Below, piece after piece: positions 45,062 to 56,941 of a stretch of 64,000 nt of DNA (position 1 is the first letter of the stretch; every line of letters starts with the position of its first letter). The stretch spans positions 5,704,001 to 5,768,000 of the forward strand of contig NZ_CP045701.2 of the NCBI RefSeq assembly GCF_009601685.2, given 5' to 3'. Under the pieces are notes generated by a model. That model worked only from the letters and a program-made list of their open reading frames with translations. It had not been told where the DNA came from and searched no databases. The position numbers were made by a program, and so were the translations under genes. The stretch comes from Pseudomonas brassicacearum (GTDB lineage Bacteria; Pseudomonadota; Gammaproteobacteria; Pseudomonadales; Pseudomonadaceae).

Positions 45062-45221
45062 AGTGGCCTGTACGGTTAATTCGCGCATTCAAATTCGAGT
45101 GCCAGGGCTTGCCAGGCAAGGCGCCATGACGAGTCGTAGCCCGCTACGGCGAGGAATGGCAACGCAGCCTGGTAAGTCCTGGCGCCGAAGTTGAGTGCGC
45201 GAATTAGCCACACAGGCCACT
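45062..45221. repeat. 160-bp centred palindrome upstream of miaB
   Basis: Outer ends AGTGGCCTGT and ACAGGCCACT enclose arms sharing TAATTCGCGCA..CAA and CCAGG.CTT.CCAGGC. The exact centre is CGTAG-CCCG-CTACG (45135-45148). The arms differ at scattered sites plus one compensated indel. Its sequence is unlike the window's other repeat families. Confidence 0.85.
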
Positions 45222-45234
45222 ATTTCCCTATAAT
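45204..45234 (+). promoter_or_regulatory. Candidate miaB promoter
   Basis: TATAAT at 45229-45234 is a perfect -10 box followed by GCGCGG. A weak TTAGCC (45204-45209, 19-base spacer) lies inside the palindrome's right end, so the palindrome may replace or overlap the -35 region. Confidence 0.4.
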
Positions 45235-45268
45235 GCGCGGTTCTTTGAATCACGTGATGATCCCGTCC

Positions 45269-46597
45269 ATGGCCAAGAAGCTTTACATCGAAACCCACGG
45301 CTGCCAGATGAACGAGTACGACAGCTCGCGCATGGTCGATCTGCTGGGTGAACACCAGGCCCTGGAAGTCACCGCCCGCGCTGAAGACGCGGACGTGATC
45401 CTGCTCAACACCTGCTCGATCCGCGAACGCGCCCAAGACCGGGTGTACTCGCAACTGGGCCGCTGGCGCGAACTGAAGCTCGCCAACCCGGAAATGGTCA
45501 TCGCCGTGGGCGGTTGCGTGGCCAGCCAGGAAGGCGCGGCCATTCGTGATCGCGCGCCGTACGTGGACGTGGTCTTTGGCCCGCAGACCTTGCACCGCCT
45601 GCCGGAGATGATCGACGCCGCCCGCGCGACCAAATTGCCGCAAGTGGACGTCTCGTTCCCCGAAATCGAAAAATTCGACCACCTGCCCGAACCGCGCATC
45701 GACGGCCCTAGTGCCTACGTGTCGGTGATGGAAGGTTGCAGCAAGTACTGCACGTTCTGCGTGGTGCCCTACACCCGCGGCGAAGAAGTCAGCCGGCCGT
45801 TCGACGACGTGATCGCCGAGATCATCCACCTGGCGGAAAACGGCGTGCGCGAAGTGACCCTGCTGGGGCAGAACGTCAACGGCTATCGTGGCCTGACCCA
45901 CGACGGTCGCCTGGCGGACCTCGCCGAACTGATCCGCGTCGTGGCGGCAGTGGATGGCATCGACCGCATCCGCTACACCACGTCTCACCCGCTGGAGTTC
46001 TCCGACAGCCTGATCCAGGCCCACGCCGAAGTCCCCGAACTGGTCAAGCACCTGCACCTGCCAGTGCAATCGGGCTCCGACCGGATCCTTGCGGCCATGA
46101 AGCGTAACCACACGGCGCTGGAGTACAAATCCAAGCTGCGCAAGTTGCGCGCGGCAGTGCCGGGGATCTGCATCAGCTCGGACTTTATCGTCGGCTTCCC
46201 TGGCGAAACCGAGAAAGACTTCCAGCAGACCATGAAGCTGATCGAAGACGTGGGCTTCGACTTCTCCTATTCCTTCGTCTACAGCCAGCGCCCCGGCACG
46301 CCGGCGGCCGACTTGGCAGACGAAACGCCCGAAGAACTGAAAAAAGAACGTCTCAACGCCTTGCAACATCGCCTCAACCAGCAAGGTTTCGAGATCAGCC
46401 GACAAATGGTCGGCTCCGTCCAGCGGATTCTGGTAACCGATTACTCAAAAAAGGACCCGGGCGAGTTGCAAGGGCGGACCGAAAACAACCGCATCGTCAA
46501 TTTCCGCTGCGACACCCCGGCCCTGATCGGCCAGTTCGCCGACGTGCACATCGACGCCGCGCAACCGCACTCGCTGCGCGGTTCGTTGATCCAGTAA
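45269..46597 (+). CDS. miaB: tRNA-2-methylthio-N6-dimethylallyladenosine synthase
   Basis: A 442-residue radical-SAM methylthiotransferase that modifies A37 of tRNAs reading UNN codons. The N-terminal MTTase domain has [12 protein letters not shown] (Cys12), LLNTCSIRE and AVGGCVASQ; the radical-SAM triad is GCSKYCTFC; the TRAM domain closes the protein ([16 protein letters not shown]). The ATG at 45269 is set by homology. It heads the phoH-ybeY-corC-lnt run. Confidence 0.96.
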   Translation: MAKKLYIETHGCQMNEYDSSRMVDLLGEHQALEVTARAEDADVILLNTCSIRERAQDRVYSQLGRWRELKLANPEMVIAVGGCVASQEGAAIRDRAPYVDVVFGPQTLHRLPEMIDAARATKLPQVDVSFPEIEKFDHLPEPRIDGPSAYVSVMEGCSKYCTFCVVPYTRGEEVSRPFDDVIAEIIHLAENGVREVTLLGQNVNGYRGLTHDGRLADLAELIRVVAAVDGIDRIRYTTSHPLEFSDSLIQAHAEVPELVKHLHLPVQSGSDRILAAMKRNHTALEYKSKLRKLRAAVPGICISSDFIVGFPGETEKDFQQTMKLIEDVGFDFSYSFVYSQRPGTPAADLADETPEELKKERLNALQHRLNQQGFEISRQMVGSVQRILVTDYSKKDPGELQGRTENNRIVNFRCDTPALIGQFADVHIDAAQPHSLRGSLIQ

Positions 46598-46634
46598 CCG
46601 GCTCAAAAACCCTATTGCCTGTGGAAGCAAGACC

Positions 46635-46722
46635 TGTGGGAGCAAGGCTTGCCCGCGATAGAAGCACCGCAATCTCACTGAAGACCGCGGCGCCTTGATC
46701 GCGGGCAAGCCTTGCTCCCACA
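46635..46722. repeat. REPIN between miaB and phoH-like gene
   Basis: TGTGGGAGCAAGGCTTGCCC at the left and its complement at the right flank about 40 bases. It breaks the otherwise continuous miaB to holA run. Confidence 0.88.
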
Positions 46723-46836
46723 ATGGGCTGTGCCAAGCCCTGTGATCAGATTCGCCTGTTTAAGAGCTTTCGCACCCAGCCTACTGGCGTTATCCTTGAT
46801 TTCACCTTAATTGCCCCCGGGCGGCTAAAAACGACC

Positions 46837-47844
46837 TTGAACGCACCCATCGAACCACATCGCTTTATTCTCGAGCCCTTTGAGGCTCGCCGCTTCGCCA
46901 ATCTGTGCGGGCAATTCGACGAGCACCTGCGCTTGATCGAACAGCGCCTGGCCATCGAGATCCGCAACCGCGGAAACCAGTTCGAACTGATCGGCGAACC
47001 CAAGCACACCACCTCCGCGGAAAACCTGCTGCGCCGTCTCTACCGGGAAACCAAGGGGAGCGAGCTGTCGCCGGATACGGTCCACCTGTTCCTGCAGGAG
47101 TCGGCTGTCGAAGAACTCGACAACCACGCCCCGTCGGAACCTGCCGTGGCCCTGCGCACGAAAAAAGGCATGATTCGCCCTCGCGGCTTGAATCAGCAGC
47201 GCTACGTGAAGGAAATCCTGGGCAACGACATCAACTTCGGCATCGGCCCGGCCGGTACCGGCAAGACCTACCTGGCCGTGGCCTGCGCCGTCGATGCGCT
47301 GGAACGTGAACAGGTGCGGCGCATCCTGCTGGTGCGACCGGCGGTCGAAGCGGGCGAAAAACTCGGCTTCCTGCCCGGCGACCTGGCCCAGAAGATCGAC
47401 CCGTACCTGCGCCCGCTCTATGACGCGTTGTATGAAATGCTCGGCTTCGAATACGTCGCCAAGCTGATCGAGCGCCAGGTCATCGAGGTCGCACCGCTGG
47501 CCTACATGCGTGGTCGGACCCTGAACAACAGCTTCATCATCCTCGACGAAAGCCAGAACACCACGGTCGAGCAGATGAAAATGTTCCTGACCCGCATCGG
47601 CTTCGGCTCCACCGCCGTCATCACCGGGGACATCACCCAGGTCGACCTGCCTCGTGGCACCAAGTCCGGACTGAACCATGTGATCCAGGTCCTCAAGGAC
47701 GTGCCGGGCATCAGCTTCACGCACTTCATGCCCAAGGACGTGGTGCGCCATCCATTGGTGCAACGCATCGTCGAAGCCTACGAGCGTTTCGAGCATCGCG
47801 CCGAGCAAGAGTTGGACAGCAAAGGCCATGGCCGCAATGCTTGA
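46837..47844 (+). CDS. ybeZ: PhoH-like ATPase (YbeZ)
   Basis: A 335-residue P-loop ATPase that partners YbeY in RNA metabolism. It has [15 protein letters not shown] (Walker A) and [13 protein letters not shown] (Walker B), then [11 protein letters not shown]. The start is taken as TTG at 46837, because pseudomonad homologues begin with NAPIEPHRF directly after it; no ATG is near and the ribosome site is weak, so the start is uncertain. It overlaps ybeY. Confidence 0.88.
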   Translation: MNAPIEPHRFILEPFEARRFANLCGQFDEHLRLIEQRLAIEIRNRGNQFELIGEPKHTTSAENLLRRLYRETKGSELSPDTVHLFLQESAVEELDNHAPSEPAVALRTKKGMIRPRGLNQQRYVKEILGNDINFGIGPAGTGKTYLAVACAVDALEREQVRRILLVRPAVEAGEKLGFLPGDLAQKIDPYLRPLYDALYEMLGFEYVAKLIERQVIEVAPLAYMRGRTLNNSFIILDESQNTTVEQMKMFLTRIGFGSTAVITGDITQVDLPRGTKSGLNHVIQVLKDVPGISFTHFMPKDVVRHPLVQRIVEAYERFEHRAEQELDSKGHGRNA

Positions 47845-48295
47845 ACTCGACCTGCAAGTGGCCTGCGAACACGCCGCCCCCAGCGAAGCCCAGTTCCGCC
47901 AATGGTGCGAACTGGCCCTGCGCCAACGCAGCGCCGACTCGGAGCTGACGATCCGCCTGGTGGACGAACCCGAAGGCCGTGAACTGAACCACACCTGGCG
48001 GCAGAAAGACTACGCCACCAACGTGCTGTCGTTCCCCGCCGACGTGCCCGACGAACTGCTCGATATCCCGCTGCTGGGCGACCTGGTGATCTGCGTCCCG
48101 GTGGTCGAGCGTGAAGCGGCGGAACAAGACAAGCCCCTTGAGGCCCACTGGGCTCATCTGGTGATTCACGGCTGCTTGCATCTACTGGGTTACGACCATA
48201 TAGAAGATGACGAAGCCGAAGAAATGGAAGCTCTGGAACGAACGTTGCTTGCAGAGCTGGGTCATCCCGACCCTTATGCCGGCGACGAACACTGA
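47837..48295 (+). CDS. ybeY: Endoribonuclease YbeY (16S rRNA maturation)
   Basis: A 152-residue single-strand RNA endonuclease for 16S rRNA 3' maturation and ribosome quality control. The metal site is [15 protein letters not shown] with three His. It overlaps the end of the phoH-like gene by 8 bases; an ATG at 47828 is also in frame but the shorter start matches the usual MLELDLQ N-terminus. Confidence 0.94.
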   Translation: MLELDLQVACEHAAPSEAQFRQWCELALRQRSADSELTIRLVDEPEGRELNHTWRQKDYATNVLSFPADVPDELLDIPLLGDLVICVPVVEREAAEQDKPLEAHWAHLVIHGCLHLLGYDHIEDDEAEEMEALERTLLAELGHPDPYAGDEH

Positions 48296-48335
48296 TACAT
48301 CAACCTGTAACGACAAAGGATTCAGAGTAATCGCT

Positions 48336-49175
48336 ATGAGCGAAGATCGATCGAGCAGCGGGCAAAAGTCATGGCTGGGCAAGCTCACCCAGGCTTTTGC
48401 CCATGAGCCGAAGAACCGCCAGGAGCTGCTGGAGCTGCTGCGCGATGCACACCAGAACAAACTGCTGGACAGCGAAGCGCTGGCCATCGTCGAAGGCGCC
48501 ATCCAGGTCGCTGACCTGCAAGTGCGCGACATCATGGTCCCGCGCTCGCAGATGGTCAGCATCAAGGCGACCCAGACCCCTCGCGAATTCTTGCCCGCCG
48601 TGGTCGACTCCGCTCACTCGCGCTACCCGGTCGTCGGCGAGAGCCATGACGATGTCATGGGCGTGCTGCTGGCCAAGGACCTGCTACCGCTGATCCTTCA
48701 GGAAAACGGCGACAGCTTCAACATCAAGGATTTGCTGCGTCCGGCCACTTTCGTGCCCGAGTCCAAGCGCCTGAACGTGCTGCTGCGTGAATTCCGCGCC
48801 AACCACAACCACATGGCCATCGTCATCGACGAATACGGCGGCGTGGCCGGCCTGGTCACCATCGAAGACGTGCTCGAGCAGATCGTCGGCGACATCGAAG
48901 ACGAACACGACGTCGAGGAAGACAGCTACATCAAGCCCCTGCCCAGCGGCGATTTCCTGATCAAGGCCCTGACGCCGATCGAGAACTTCAACGAATTTTT
49001 CGACAGCCAATTCTCCGACGATGAGTTCGACACTGTCGGCGGCCTGGTGATGAGCGCTTTCGGGCACCTGCCCAAGCGCAACGAAACCACGGAAATCGGC
49101 GCCTGGCGCTTCCGCATCCTGAATGCCGACAGCCGTCGGATTCACTTGCTGCGCCTGTCGCCCATTGGCCGATAA
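48336..49175 (+). CDS. corC: CorC/YbeX family CBS-domain protein
   Basis: A 279-residue cytosolic protein with two CBS domains (VPRSQMVSIKATQTPREFLP; NHNHMAIVIDEYGGVAGLVT) and a C-terminal CorC_HlyC domain. YbeX is linked to magnesium/cobalt efflux and to ribosome homeostasis along with YbeY. It lies between ybeY and lnt, as in most gammaproteobacteria. Confidence 0.93.
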   Translation: MSEDRSSSGQKSWLGKLTQAFAHEPKNRQELLELLRDAHQNKLLDSEALAIVEGAIQVADLQVRDIMVPRSQMVSIKATQTPREFLPAVVDSAHSRYPVVGESHDDVMGVLLAKDLLPLILQENGDSFNIKDLLRPATFVPESKRLNVLLREFRANHNHMAIVIDEYGGVAGLVTIEDVLEQIVGDIEDEHDVEEDSYIKPLPSGDFLIKALTPIENFNEFFDSQFSDDEFDTVGGLVMSAFGHLPKRNETTEIGAWRFRILNADSRRIHLLRLSPIGR

Positions 49176-49202
49176 CCCCTGCGAGACCCGCTAAGGACAA
49201 AA

Positions 49203-50726
49203 ATGCGCTGGATAACCCGCCCCGGCTGGCCCGGTAACCTGCTGGCCTCGGCGGCCGGTGCGATCACCACCCTGGCCCTGGCGCCGTTCGACCTCTGGCC
49301 GCTGGCATTGCTGGCGGTCGGTTTGTTCTATGCCGGGCTGCGCGAGCTCTCGCCGCGCCAGGCCCTGGGCCGTGGCTGGTGTTTCGGCTTTGGCCTGTTC
49401 GGTGCCGGCACCAGTTGGATCTACGTCAGCATCCACAACTTCGGCGGCGCCTCGGTGCTGCTCGCCGGGTTCTTGATGCTGCTGTTCATCGCCGCCATCG
49501 CCTGGTTCTTCGCCCTGCCCGCCTGGCTGTGGGCGCGCTGGCTGCGCCGCAACGAGGCGCCGTTGGCCGACGCCCTGGCGTTCGCCGCGCTGTGGTTGGG
49601 CCAGGAAGCCTTCCGCGGCTGGTTCCTCACCGGGTTCCCCTGGCTGTATTCCGGCTACAGCCAGCTCAACGGCCCGCTGGCCGGCCTCGCGCCGCTGGGC
49701 GGGATGTGGCTGATCTCCTTCACCCTGGCCTTGACCGCCGCGCTGCTGTACAACGCGCCGCGGTTGATCCGCACCGGGCGCAAAGGTTTTATTGCCGCGG
49801 GCATGCTGTTGTTGATTGGTCCATGGGTGGCCGGCATGGCACTCAAGGGCCACGCCTGGACCAGCCCCTCGGGCGACCCGCTGAGCGTCGCGGCGATCCA
49901 GGGCAACATCGAACAAAGCATGAAGTGGGACCCCGAGCAGCTCAACGCGCAGTTGGCGCTGTACCGCGACATGAGCTTTGCATCCAAGCGCGTCGACCTG
50001 CTGATCTGGCCGGAAACCGCGGTGCCGGTGCTCAAGGAGTCTGCCCAGGGCTACCTGGACATGATGGGCAGCTTCGCCGCCGAGCGGCATTCGGCGTTGA
50101 TTACCGGTGTGCCGATTCGCCAACTGGTGCGCCACGAGAAACGTTACTACAACGGCATCACGGTGACCGGCGAAGGTGACGGTACGTACTTGAAGCAAAA
50201 ACTGGTGCCGTTTGGCGAATACGTGCCGCTACAGGACATCCTGCGCGGCCTGATCGCCTTCTTCGACCTGCCCATGTCGGACTTCGCCCGGGGCCCGGCC
50301 GACCAGCCGCTGCTGCAAGCCAAGGGTTACCAGATCGCGCCGTTCATCTGCTATGAAGTGGTCTACCCGGAATTTGCCGCCAGCCTGTCAGCACGCAGCG
50401 ACCTGCTGCTGACCATCAGCAACGACACCTGGTTCGGCACCTCGATCGGTCCGTTGCAGCACCTGCAAATGGCCCAGATGCGCGCCCTGGAAGCCGGCCG
50501 CTGGATGATCCGCGCCACCAACAACGGCGTGACCGGCCTGATCAACCCTTTCGGCCAGATCACGGCACAGATCCCGCAATTCGAGCGCGGCATCCTCTAC
50601 GGCGAAGTGGTGCCGATGCACGACCTGACGCCATACCTGCAATGGCGCTCATGGCCGTTGATCATCTTGTGCGTGTTGCTGCTGGGCTGGGCGTTGATGG
50701 CGAGCCGGATGGCCAGGACGGTTTAA
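49203..50726 (+). CDS. lnt: Apolipoprotein N-acyltransferase
   Basis: A 507-residue inner-membrane enzyme that adds the third acyl chain to lipoproteins. About six to eight N-terminal membrane segments are followed by a nitrilase-like domain with the triad Glu271 (WPETAVP), Lys333 (KQKLVPFGEYVP) and Cys383 (FICYEVVYPE). CTAAGGA precedes the ATG. Confidence 0.95.
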   Translation: MRWITRPGWPGNLLASAAGAITTLALAPFDLWPLALLAVGLFYAGLRELSPRQALGRGWCFGFGLFGAGTSWIYVSIHNFGGASVLLAGFLMLLFIAAIAWFFALPAWLWARWLRRNEAPLADALAFAALWLGQEAFRGWFLTGFPWLYSGYSQLNGPLAGLAPLGGMWLISFTLALTAALLYNAPRLIRTGRKGFIAAGMLLLIGPWVAGMALKGHAWTSPSGDPLSVAAIQGNIEQSMKWDPEQLNAQLALYRDMSFASKRVDLLIWPETAVPVLKESAQGYLDMMGSFAAERHSALITGVPIRQLVRHEKRYYNGITVTGEGDGTYLKQKLVPFGEYVPLQDILRGLIAFFDLPMSDFARGPADQPLLQAKGYQIAPFICYEVVYPEFAASLSARSDLLLTISNDTWFGTSIGPLQHLQMAQMRALEAGRWMIRATNNGVTGLINPFGQITAQIPQFERGILYGEVVPMHDLTPYLQWRSWPLIILCVLLLGWALMASRMARTV

Positions 50727-50759
50727 GGTTCTCGATAGTCCTTGCTCCTGCTGGACTCT

Positions 50760-50875
50760 GTAGGGGCTGCCGAAGGCTCGGGCCGCGTTCGGACGATCTT
50801 TTGATCTTGATCTTTCACTCCCGACTCAATTGTCTGGGACAGGATCGCAGCCTCGCTCCGCTCGACAGCTCCTAC
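50760..50875. repeat. Diverged GTAGGAGCTG-family palindrome after lnt
   Basis: The left arm has GTAGGGGCTGCCGAAGGCT and then a 17-base stretch (TCGGGCCGCGTTCGGAC) not seen in the other copies. The right arm is typical and ends CAGCTCCTAC. It lies between convergent lnt and the YdcF-like gene. Confidence 0.82.
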
Positions 50876-50904
50876 AGGGATAATCCCAGTTGCCGTAACA
50901 CCGC

Positions 50905-51666
50905 TCAGCGGTAGAACAACCAATACCCCACCAGCCCCACCGCCTCATTCATCAACTGCCCCGATTGCCAGATCGACTTGAACTCCGGCATCCAGCCGCC
51001 CAGTGGCCGGGCGTTGTCCGCCCCCAGGAAACCCACCGGCGCCGGCACCACTTCAAACCCCGCGCGCTCGAAACTCCAGACCGACCGAGGCATGTGCCAG
51101 GCCTGGGTGACCACCACAACCCGCTTGATGCCTTCGGGCAACAGGATCTCGGCGCTCATCTGGGCGTTTTCCCAGGTGGTGCGGCTACGTCCTTCCTGCC
51201 AGCGCACGTTGACGCCGAAATCCTCGCGCATCGAGTCGGCCATCAACTTGGCCTCGCTGGGTGGGGTGCCATAGTGCAAGCCGCCGGTGGTCAGCACGGG
51301 CAAGCCCGAAGCCTTGGCCAGCCGCGCCGCATAACGCTGGCGCTCCAGGCCGACCCCGGTGGGTTGGTCGGCGCCCCAGGCCGGGTCCCCGCGCTCGCGA
51401 CCGGAACCCAGCACCACGATGGCGTCGGCACGCTGGGCCAGGGTCGCCCATTCGCCGCGCAGCAGCGGCGGCTCACGCTCCAAGGCCTTGGCGCTCCACT
51501 GCACCACCACCGGCAGGCTCATCAACCAGAAACCGCCCAGGCCCACGGCGAAACACAGCCGGGCCAGGCGCGGCCGAGAATGGCGCCACCACCAGGCGAG
51601 CGCCAACAGCAGCAAAAGAATGCCGGGCGGCAATAAAAGTTGTTTGATGAAATAGCGAAACGGCAT
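50905..51666 (-). CDS. YdcF/ElyC-family membrane protein (DUF218)
   Basis: A 253-residue protein with two N-terminal membrane segments and a periplasmic or cytosolic DUF218 domain (ADAIVVLGSGRE, LPVLTTGG, TWENAQMSAEIL, VVVTQAWHMPRSVWSFERAG). The layout is that of ElyC, which affects peptidoglycan assembly in E. coli. GGAGATG lies just before the ATG at 51666. Confidence 0.86.
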   Translation of the reverse strand: MPFRYFIKQLLLPPGILLLLLALAWWWRHSRPRLARLCFAVGLGGFWLMSLPVVVQWSAKALEREPPLLRGEWATLAQRADAIVVLGSGRERGDPAWGADQPTGVGLERQRYAARLAKASGLPVLTTGGLHYGTPPSEAKLMADSMREDFGVNVRWQEGRSRTTWENAQMSAEILLPEGIKRVVVVTQAWHMPRSVWSFERAGFEVVPAPVGFLGADNARPLGGWMPEFKSIWQSGQLMNEAVGLVGYWLFYR

Positions 51667-51769
51667 CGGGCATCTCCATAGATGCCCGAAGCCTAAGTGG
51701 GTTGACGCAAAGCGACAACAGATTCGAAAAAGCCTTGAACCAAAAAAAGCGACACGCGTGAATCCGGCT

Positions 51770-52090
51770 TTACTTGAACTGCAGCGACCGGACCTTTACA
51801 GCATCCTTATCAGGCGTCCGGTCCTTGAGCCACACAACCTTGGCCGAACGGGGCGCATCGAGACGCTTGAGTACCTGGGCCCCACTGGTGGGGGTTTGAT
51901 GCCCGGCCTGTTCGAGGTAAGCCTTGACCAGTTCGAACTCCGCGGGGCTCAAGCCTCGCAGTTCCAGCTCTGCCGGGCGTTCATCACGCAAGCGTCCGGC
52001 GGTTCTTGCAGCGTCCAGGGCCACCCCAAGACGATCGATCAGTTTTTCATACAACTCAGGTGTAGCGACTTTTCGTTGTGATTCAACCAT
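51770..52090 (-). CDS. Conserved small protein of unknown function
   Basis: A 106-residue, charged, mostly helical protein with no signal peptide or membrane segment. YEKLIDRLGVALDAA near the N-terminus and LRGLSPAEFELVKAYLEQAGH in the middle look like helices. GAGGTGAGGG directly precedes the ATG, which supports translation. I recognise no family. It sits alone on the minus strand between the YdcF-like gene and leuS. Confidence 0.7.
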   Translation of the reverse strand: MVESQRKVATPELYEKLIDRLGVALDAARTAGRLRDERPAELELRGLSPAEFELVKAYLEQAGHQTPTSGAQVLKRLDAPRSAKVVWLKDRTPDKDAVKVRSLQFK

Positions 52091-52181
52091 CCCTCACCTC
52101 ATTGAAGATAAGACTCACTCCCCATTGAGAAGCTTAGCTTCGCTGGGCAAACCGGCAGGGCGCCGCGACCAACGGCCCTGA

Positions 52182-54989
<2,808 letters not shown>

Positions 54990-55079
54990 TTGGATCAGGC
55001 GCGAGGCTCGAGCCTGGCGCCGAATATAACCTGCGGGGTCGCATGGTCGACCCCCATAGGGTTCAAGGGGAGCAACAAG

Positions 55080-55685
55080 ATGATCAAACGTAATCTGCTG
55101 GTAGTGGGCCTGGCGGTCCTGTTGAGCGCCTGCGGCTTCCAACTGCGCGGCACCGGCACCACCGAGCTGGCCATCACCGAGCTGGACCTCAGCGCACGGG
55201 ACGCCTATGGCGAAACCGTCAAGATGCTGCGCGACACCCTGGAAAACAGCGGAGTGAAAGTCTACACCGGCGCCCCGTACAAGCTGGTATTGACCCGTGA
55301 ACAGCAAAGCCAGCGCAGCCTGAGCTATGCCGGCGCCGGTCGTTCGGCAGAGTACGAACTGAACAACGTACTGAGCTATGAGATCCGCGGCCAGAACGAC
55401 CTGGTGCTGGTGGACGACAAGCTGCAGGTGCAGAAGGTCTACCTGCACGATGGCAACAACATCACCGGTTCCGACCAGGAGTCGAGCGAAGTGCGTGGCG
55501 AAATGCGGCGTGACCTCGTACAGCGCATGATGCTGCGCCTGCAACAGCTGAGCCCGGCCCAACTGGAGCAGCTGCAACAGACGGCCGACGCCAAGGCCAA
55601 AGCCGAAGCCGATGCGCTGGAAGCGGCACGCAAGGCTGAAGCGGAGACCCCGCAACAGTCGCCAATGCAGATCCCGGCTGAATAA
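55080..55685 (+). CDS. lptE: LPS-assembly lipoprotein LptE
   Basis: A 201-residue outer-membrane lipoprotein that plugs the LptD barrel. The lipobox is LLSACGFQLRG; QRSLSYAGAGRSAEYEL and the LptE fold follow. The C-terminal tail is a low-complexity Ala/Glu/Lys/Gln helix. GGGGAG precedes the ATG at 55080 by 8 bases. A hairpin terminator lies after the stop. Confidence 0.93.
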   Translation: MIKRNLLVVGLAVLLSACGFQLRGTGTTELAITELDLSARDAYGETVKMLRDTLENSGVKVYTGAPYKLVLTREQQSQRSLSYAGAGRSAEYELNNVLSYEIRGQNDLVLVDDKLQVQKVYLHDGNNITGSDQESSEVRGEMRRDLVQRMMLRLQQLSPAQLEQLQQTADAKAKAEADALEAARKAEAETPQQSPMQIPAE

Positions 55686-55690
55686 GCCTT

Positions 55691-55724
55691 GCGGGGCGCT
55701 CCAGCGCCCCGCTCGCCTTTTCTT
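55691..55724 (+). terminator. GC-rich hairpin between lptE and holA
   Basis: GCGGGGCGCT-CC-AGCGCCCCGC (55691-55712) is a 10-bp stem followed by TCGCCTTTTCTT. It ends directly at the holA ATG (55725), so it may both reduce read-through and mask the holA start. Confidence 0.7.
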
Positions 55725-56762
55725 ATGAAGCTCGCTCCCGCCCAACTCGGCAAACACCTGCAAGGCGCCCTCGCGCCGGTCTACATCATCAGTGGCGATG
55801 ACCCACTGCTGTGCCAGGAAGCCGCCGACGCCATCCGCACTGCTGCACGCCAGCAAGGCTTCGACGAACGCCAGGTCTTCGCCGCCGACGCCAGTTTCGA
55901 CTGGGGCACGCTGCTGCAGGCCGGGGCGAGCATGTCGTTGTTCGCCGAAAAACGCCTGCTGGAACTGCGTTTGCCGTCCGGCAAACCCGGTGACAAAGGC
56001 GCCGCCGCGCTGATCGAATATTGCTCACGGCCCGCCGAGGACACCGTGCTGCTCATCAGCTTGCCGAAGCTCGACGGCAGCGCGCAAAAGACCAAATGGG
56101 GCAAGGCCCTGGTCGAAGGCCAACAGACCCAGTTCGTGCAGATCTGGCCGGTGGATGTCAGCCAGCTGCCCAGTTGGATCCGCCAGCGCCTGTCCCAGGC
56201 CGGCCTCTCGGCCAGCCAGGACGCCGTGGAACTGATTGCCGCCCGGGTCGAAGGCAACCTGCTGGCCGCCGCCCAGGAAATCGAAAAGCTCAAGCTGATG
56301 GCCGAGGGCGGGCAGATCACCGTGGAAACGGTGCAGGCTGCCGTGGCCGACAGTGCGCGCTTCGATGTCTTCGGGCTGACCGATGCGATCCTCAACGGTG
56401 AGGCCGCCCATGCCCTGCGCATGCTCGAAGGGCTGCGGGGCGAAGGCGTCGAGCCGCCGGTGATTCTCTGGGCCCTGGCCCGGGAGTTGCGCCTGCTGGC
56501 CAACCTGTCCCTGCAATACAGCCAGGGCGTACCGCTGGACAAGGCCTTCAGCCAGGCCCGCCCGCCGGTGTGGGACAAACGCAAACCGCTGATGAGCAAG
56601 GCCCTGCAACGCTATTCCGCATCGCGCTGGGCACAACTGCTGCTCGAAGCCCAGCGCATCGATGCGCAGATCAAGGGCCAGGCTGCCGGCTCACCGTGGA
56701 TGAGCCTCAGTCGCTTGTCGCTGTTGATGGCTGGGCAGCGGTTGACGCTGCCAGCTGAATAA
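55725..56762 (+). CDS. holA: DNA polymerase III subunit delta
   Basis: A 345-residue clamp-loader subunit, near the E. coli length of 343. Marks are the N-terminal KLAPAQLGKHLQ, VYIISGDDPLLCQEA, SMSLFAEKRLLELRLPSGKPG, NLLAAAQEIEKLKL and the late ILWALARELRLLANL. The ATG at 55725 follows the terminator hairpin at once and has no classic ribosome site; it is set by homology. Confidence 0.94.
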   Translation: MKLAPAQLGKHLQGALAPVYIISGDDPLLCQEAADAIRTAARQQGFDERQVFAADASFDWGTLLQAGASMSLFAEKRLLELRLPSGKPGDKGAAALIEYCSRPAEDTVLLISLPKLDGSAQKTKWGKALVEGQQTQFVQIWPVDVSQLPSWIRQRLSQAGLSASQDAVELIAARVEGNLLAAAQEIEKLKLMAEGGQITVETVQAAVADSARFDVFGLTDAILNGEAAHALRMLEGLRGEGVEPPVILWALARELRLLANLSLQYSQGVPLDKAFSQARPPVWDKRKPLMSKALQRYSASRWAQLLLEAQRIDAQIKGQAAGSPWMSLSRLSLLMAGQRLTLPAE

Positions 56763-56763
56763 C

Positions 56764-56837
56764 AGATCGCAGCCTTCGGCAGCTCCTACAATGGAAATGC
56801 ATACTTCTGTAGGAGCTGCCGAAGGCTGCGATCTTTT
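56764..56837. repeat. Outward-facing repeat arms after holA
   Basis: AGATCGCAGCCTTCGGCAGC...CTCCTAC comes first and GTAGGAGCTGCCGAAGGCTG...CGATCTT second, around a 20-base spacer. This is the reverse of the order of arms in the other copies and gives a 27-bp perfect stem. Confidence 0.85.
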
Positions 56838-56941
56838 CCGCTCTTGATCCTACAAATATCGCCTCCATTTACCCTATGGACAACGCCCCGACTCTATCCC
56901 ATGATTTACCCCGCAAAACCCACCCCACGAGAGTAACCACC

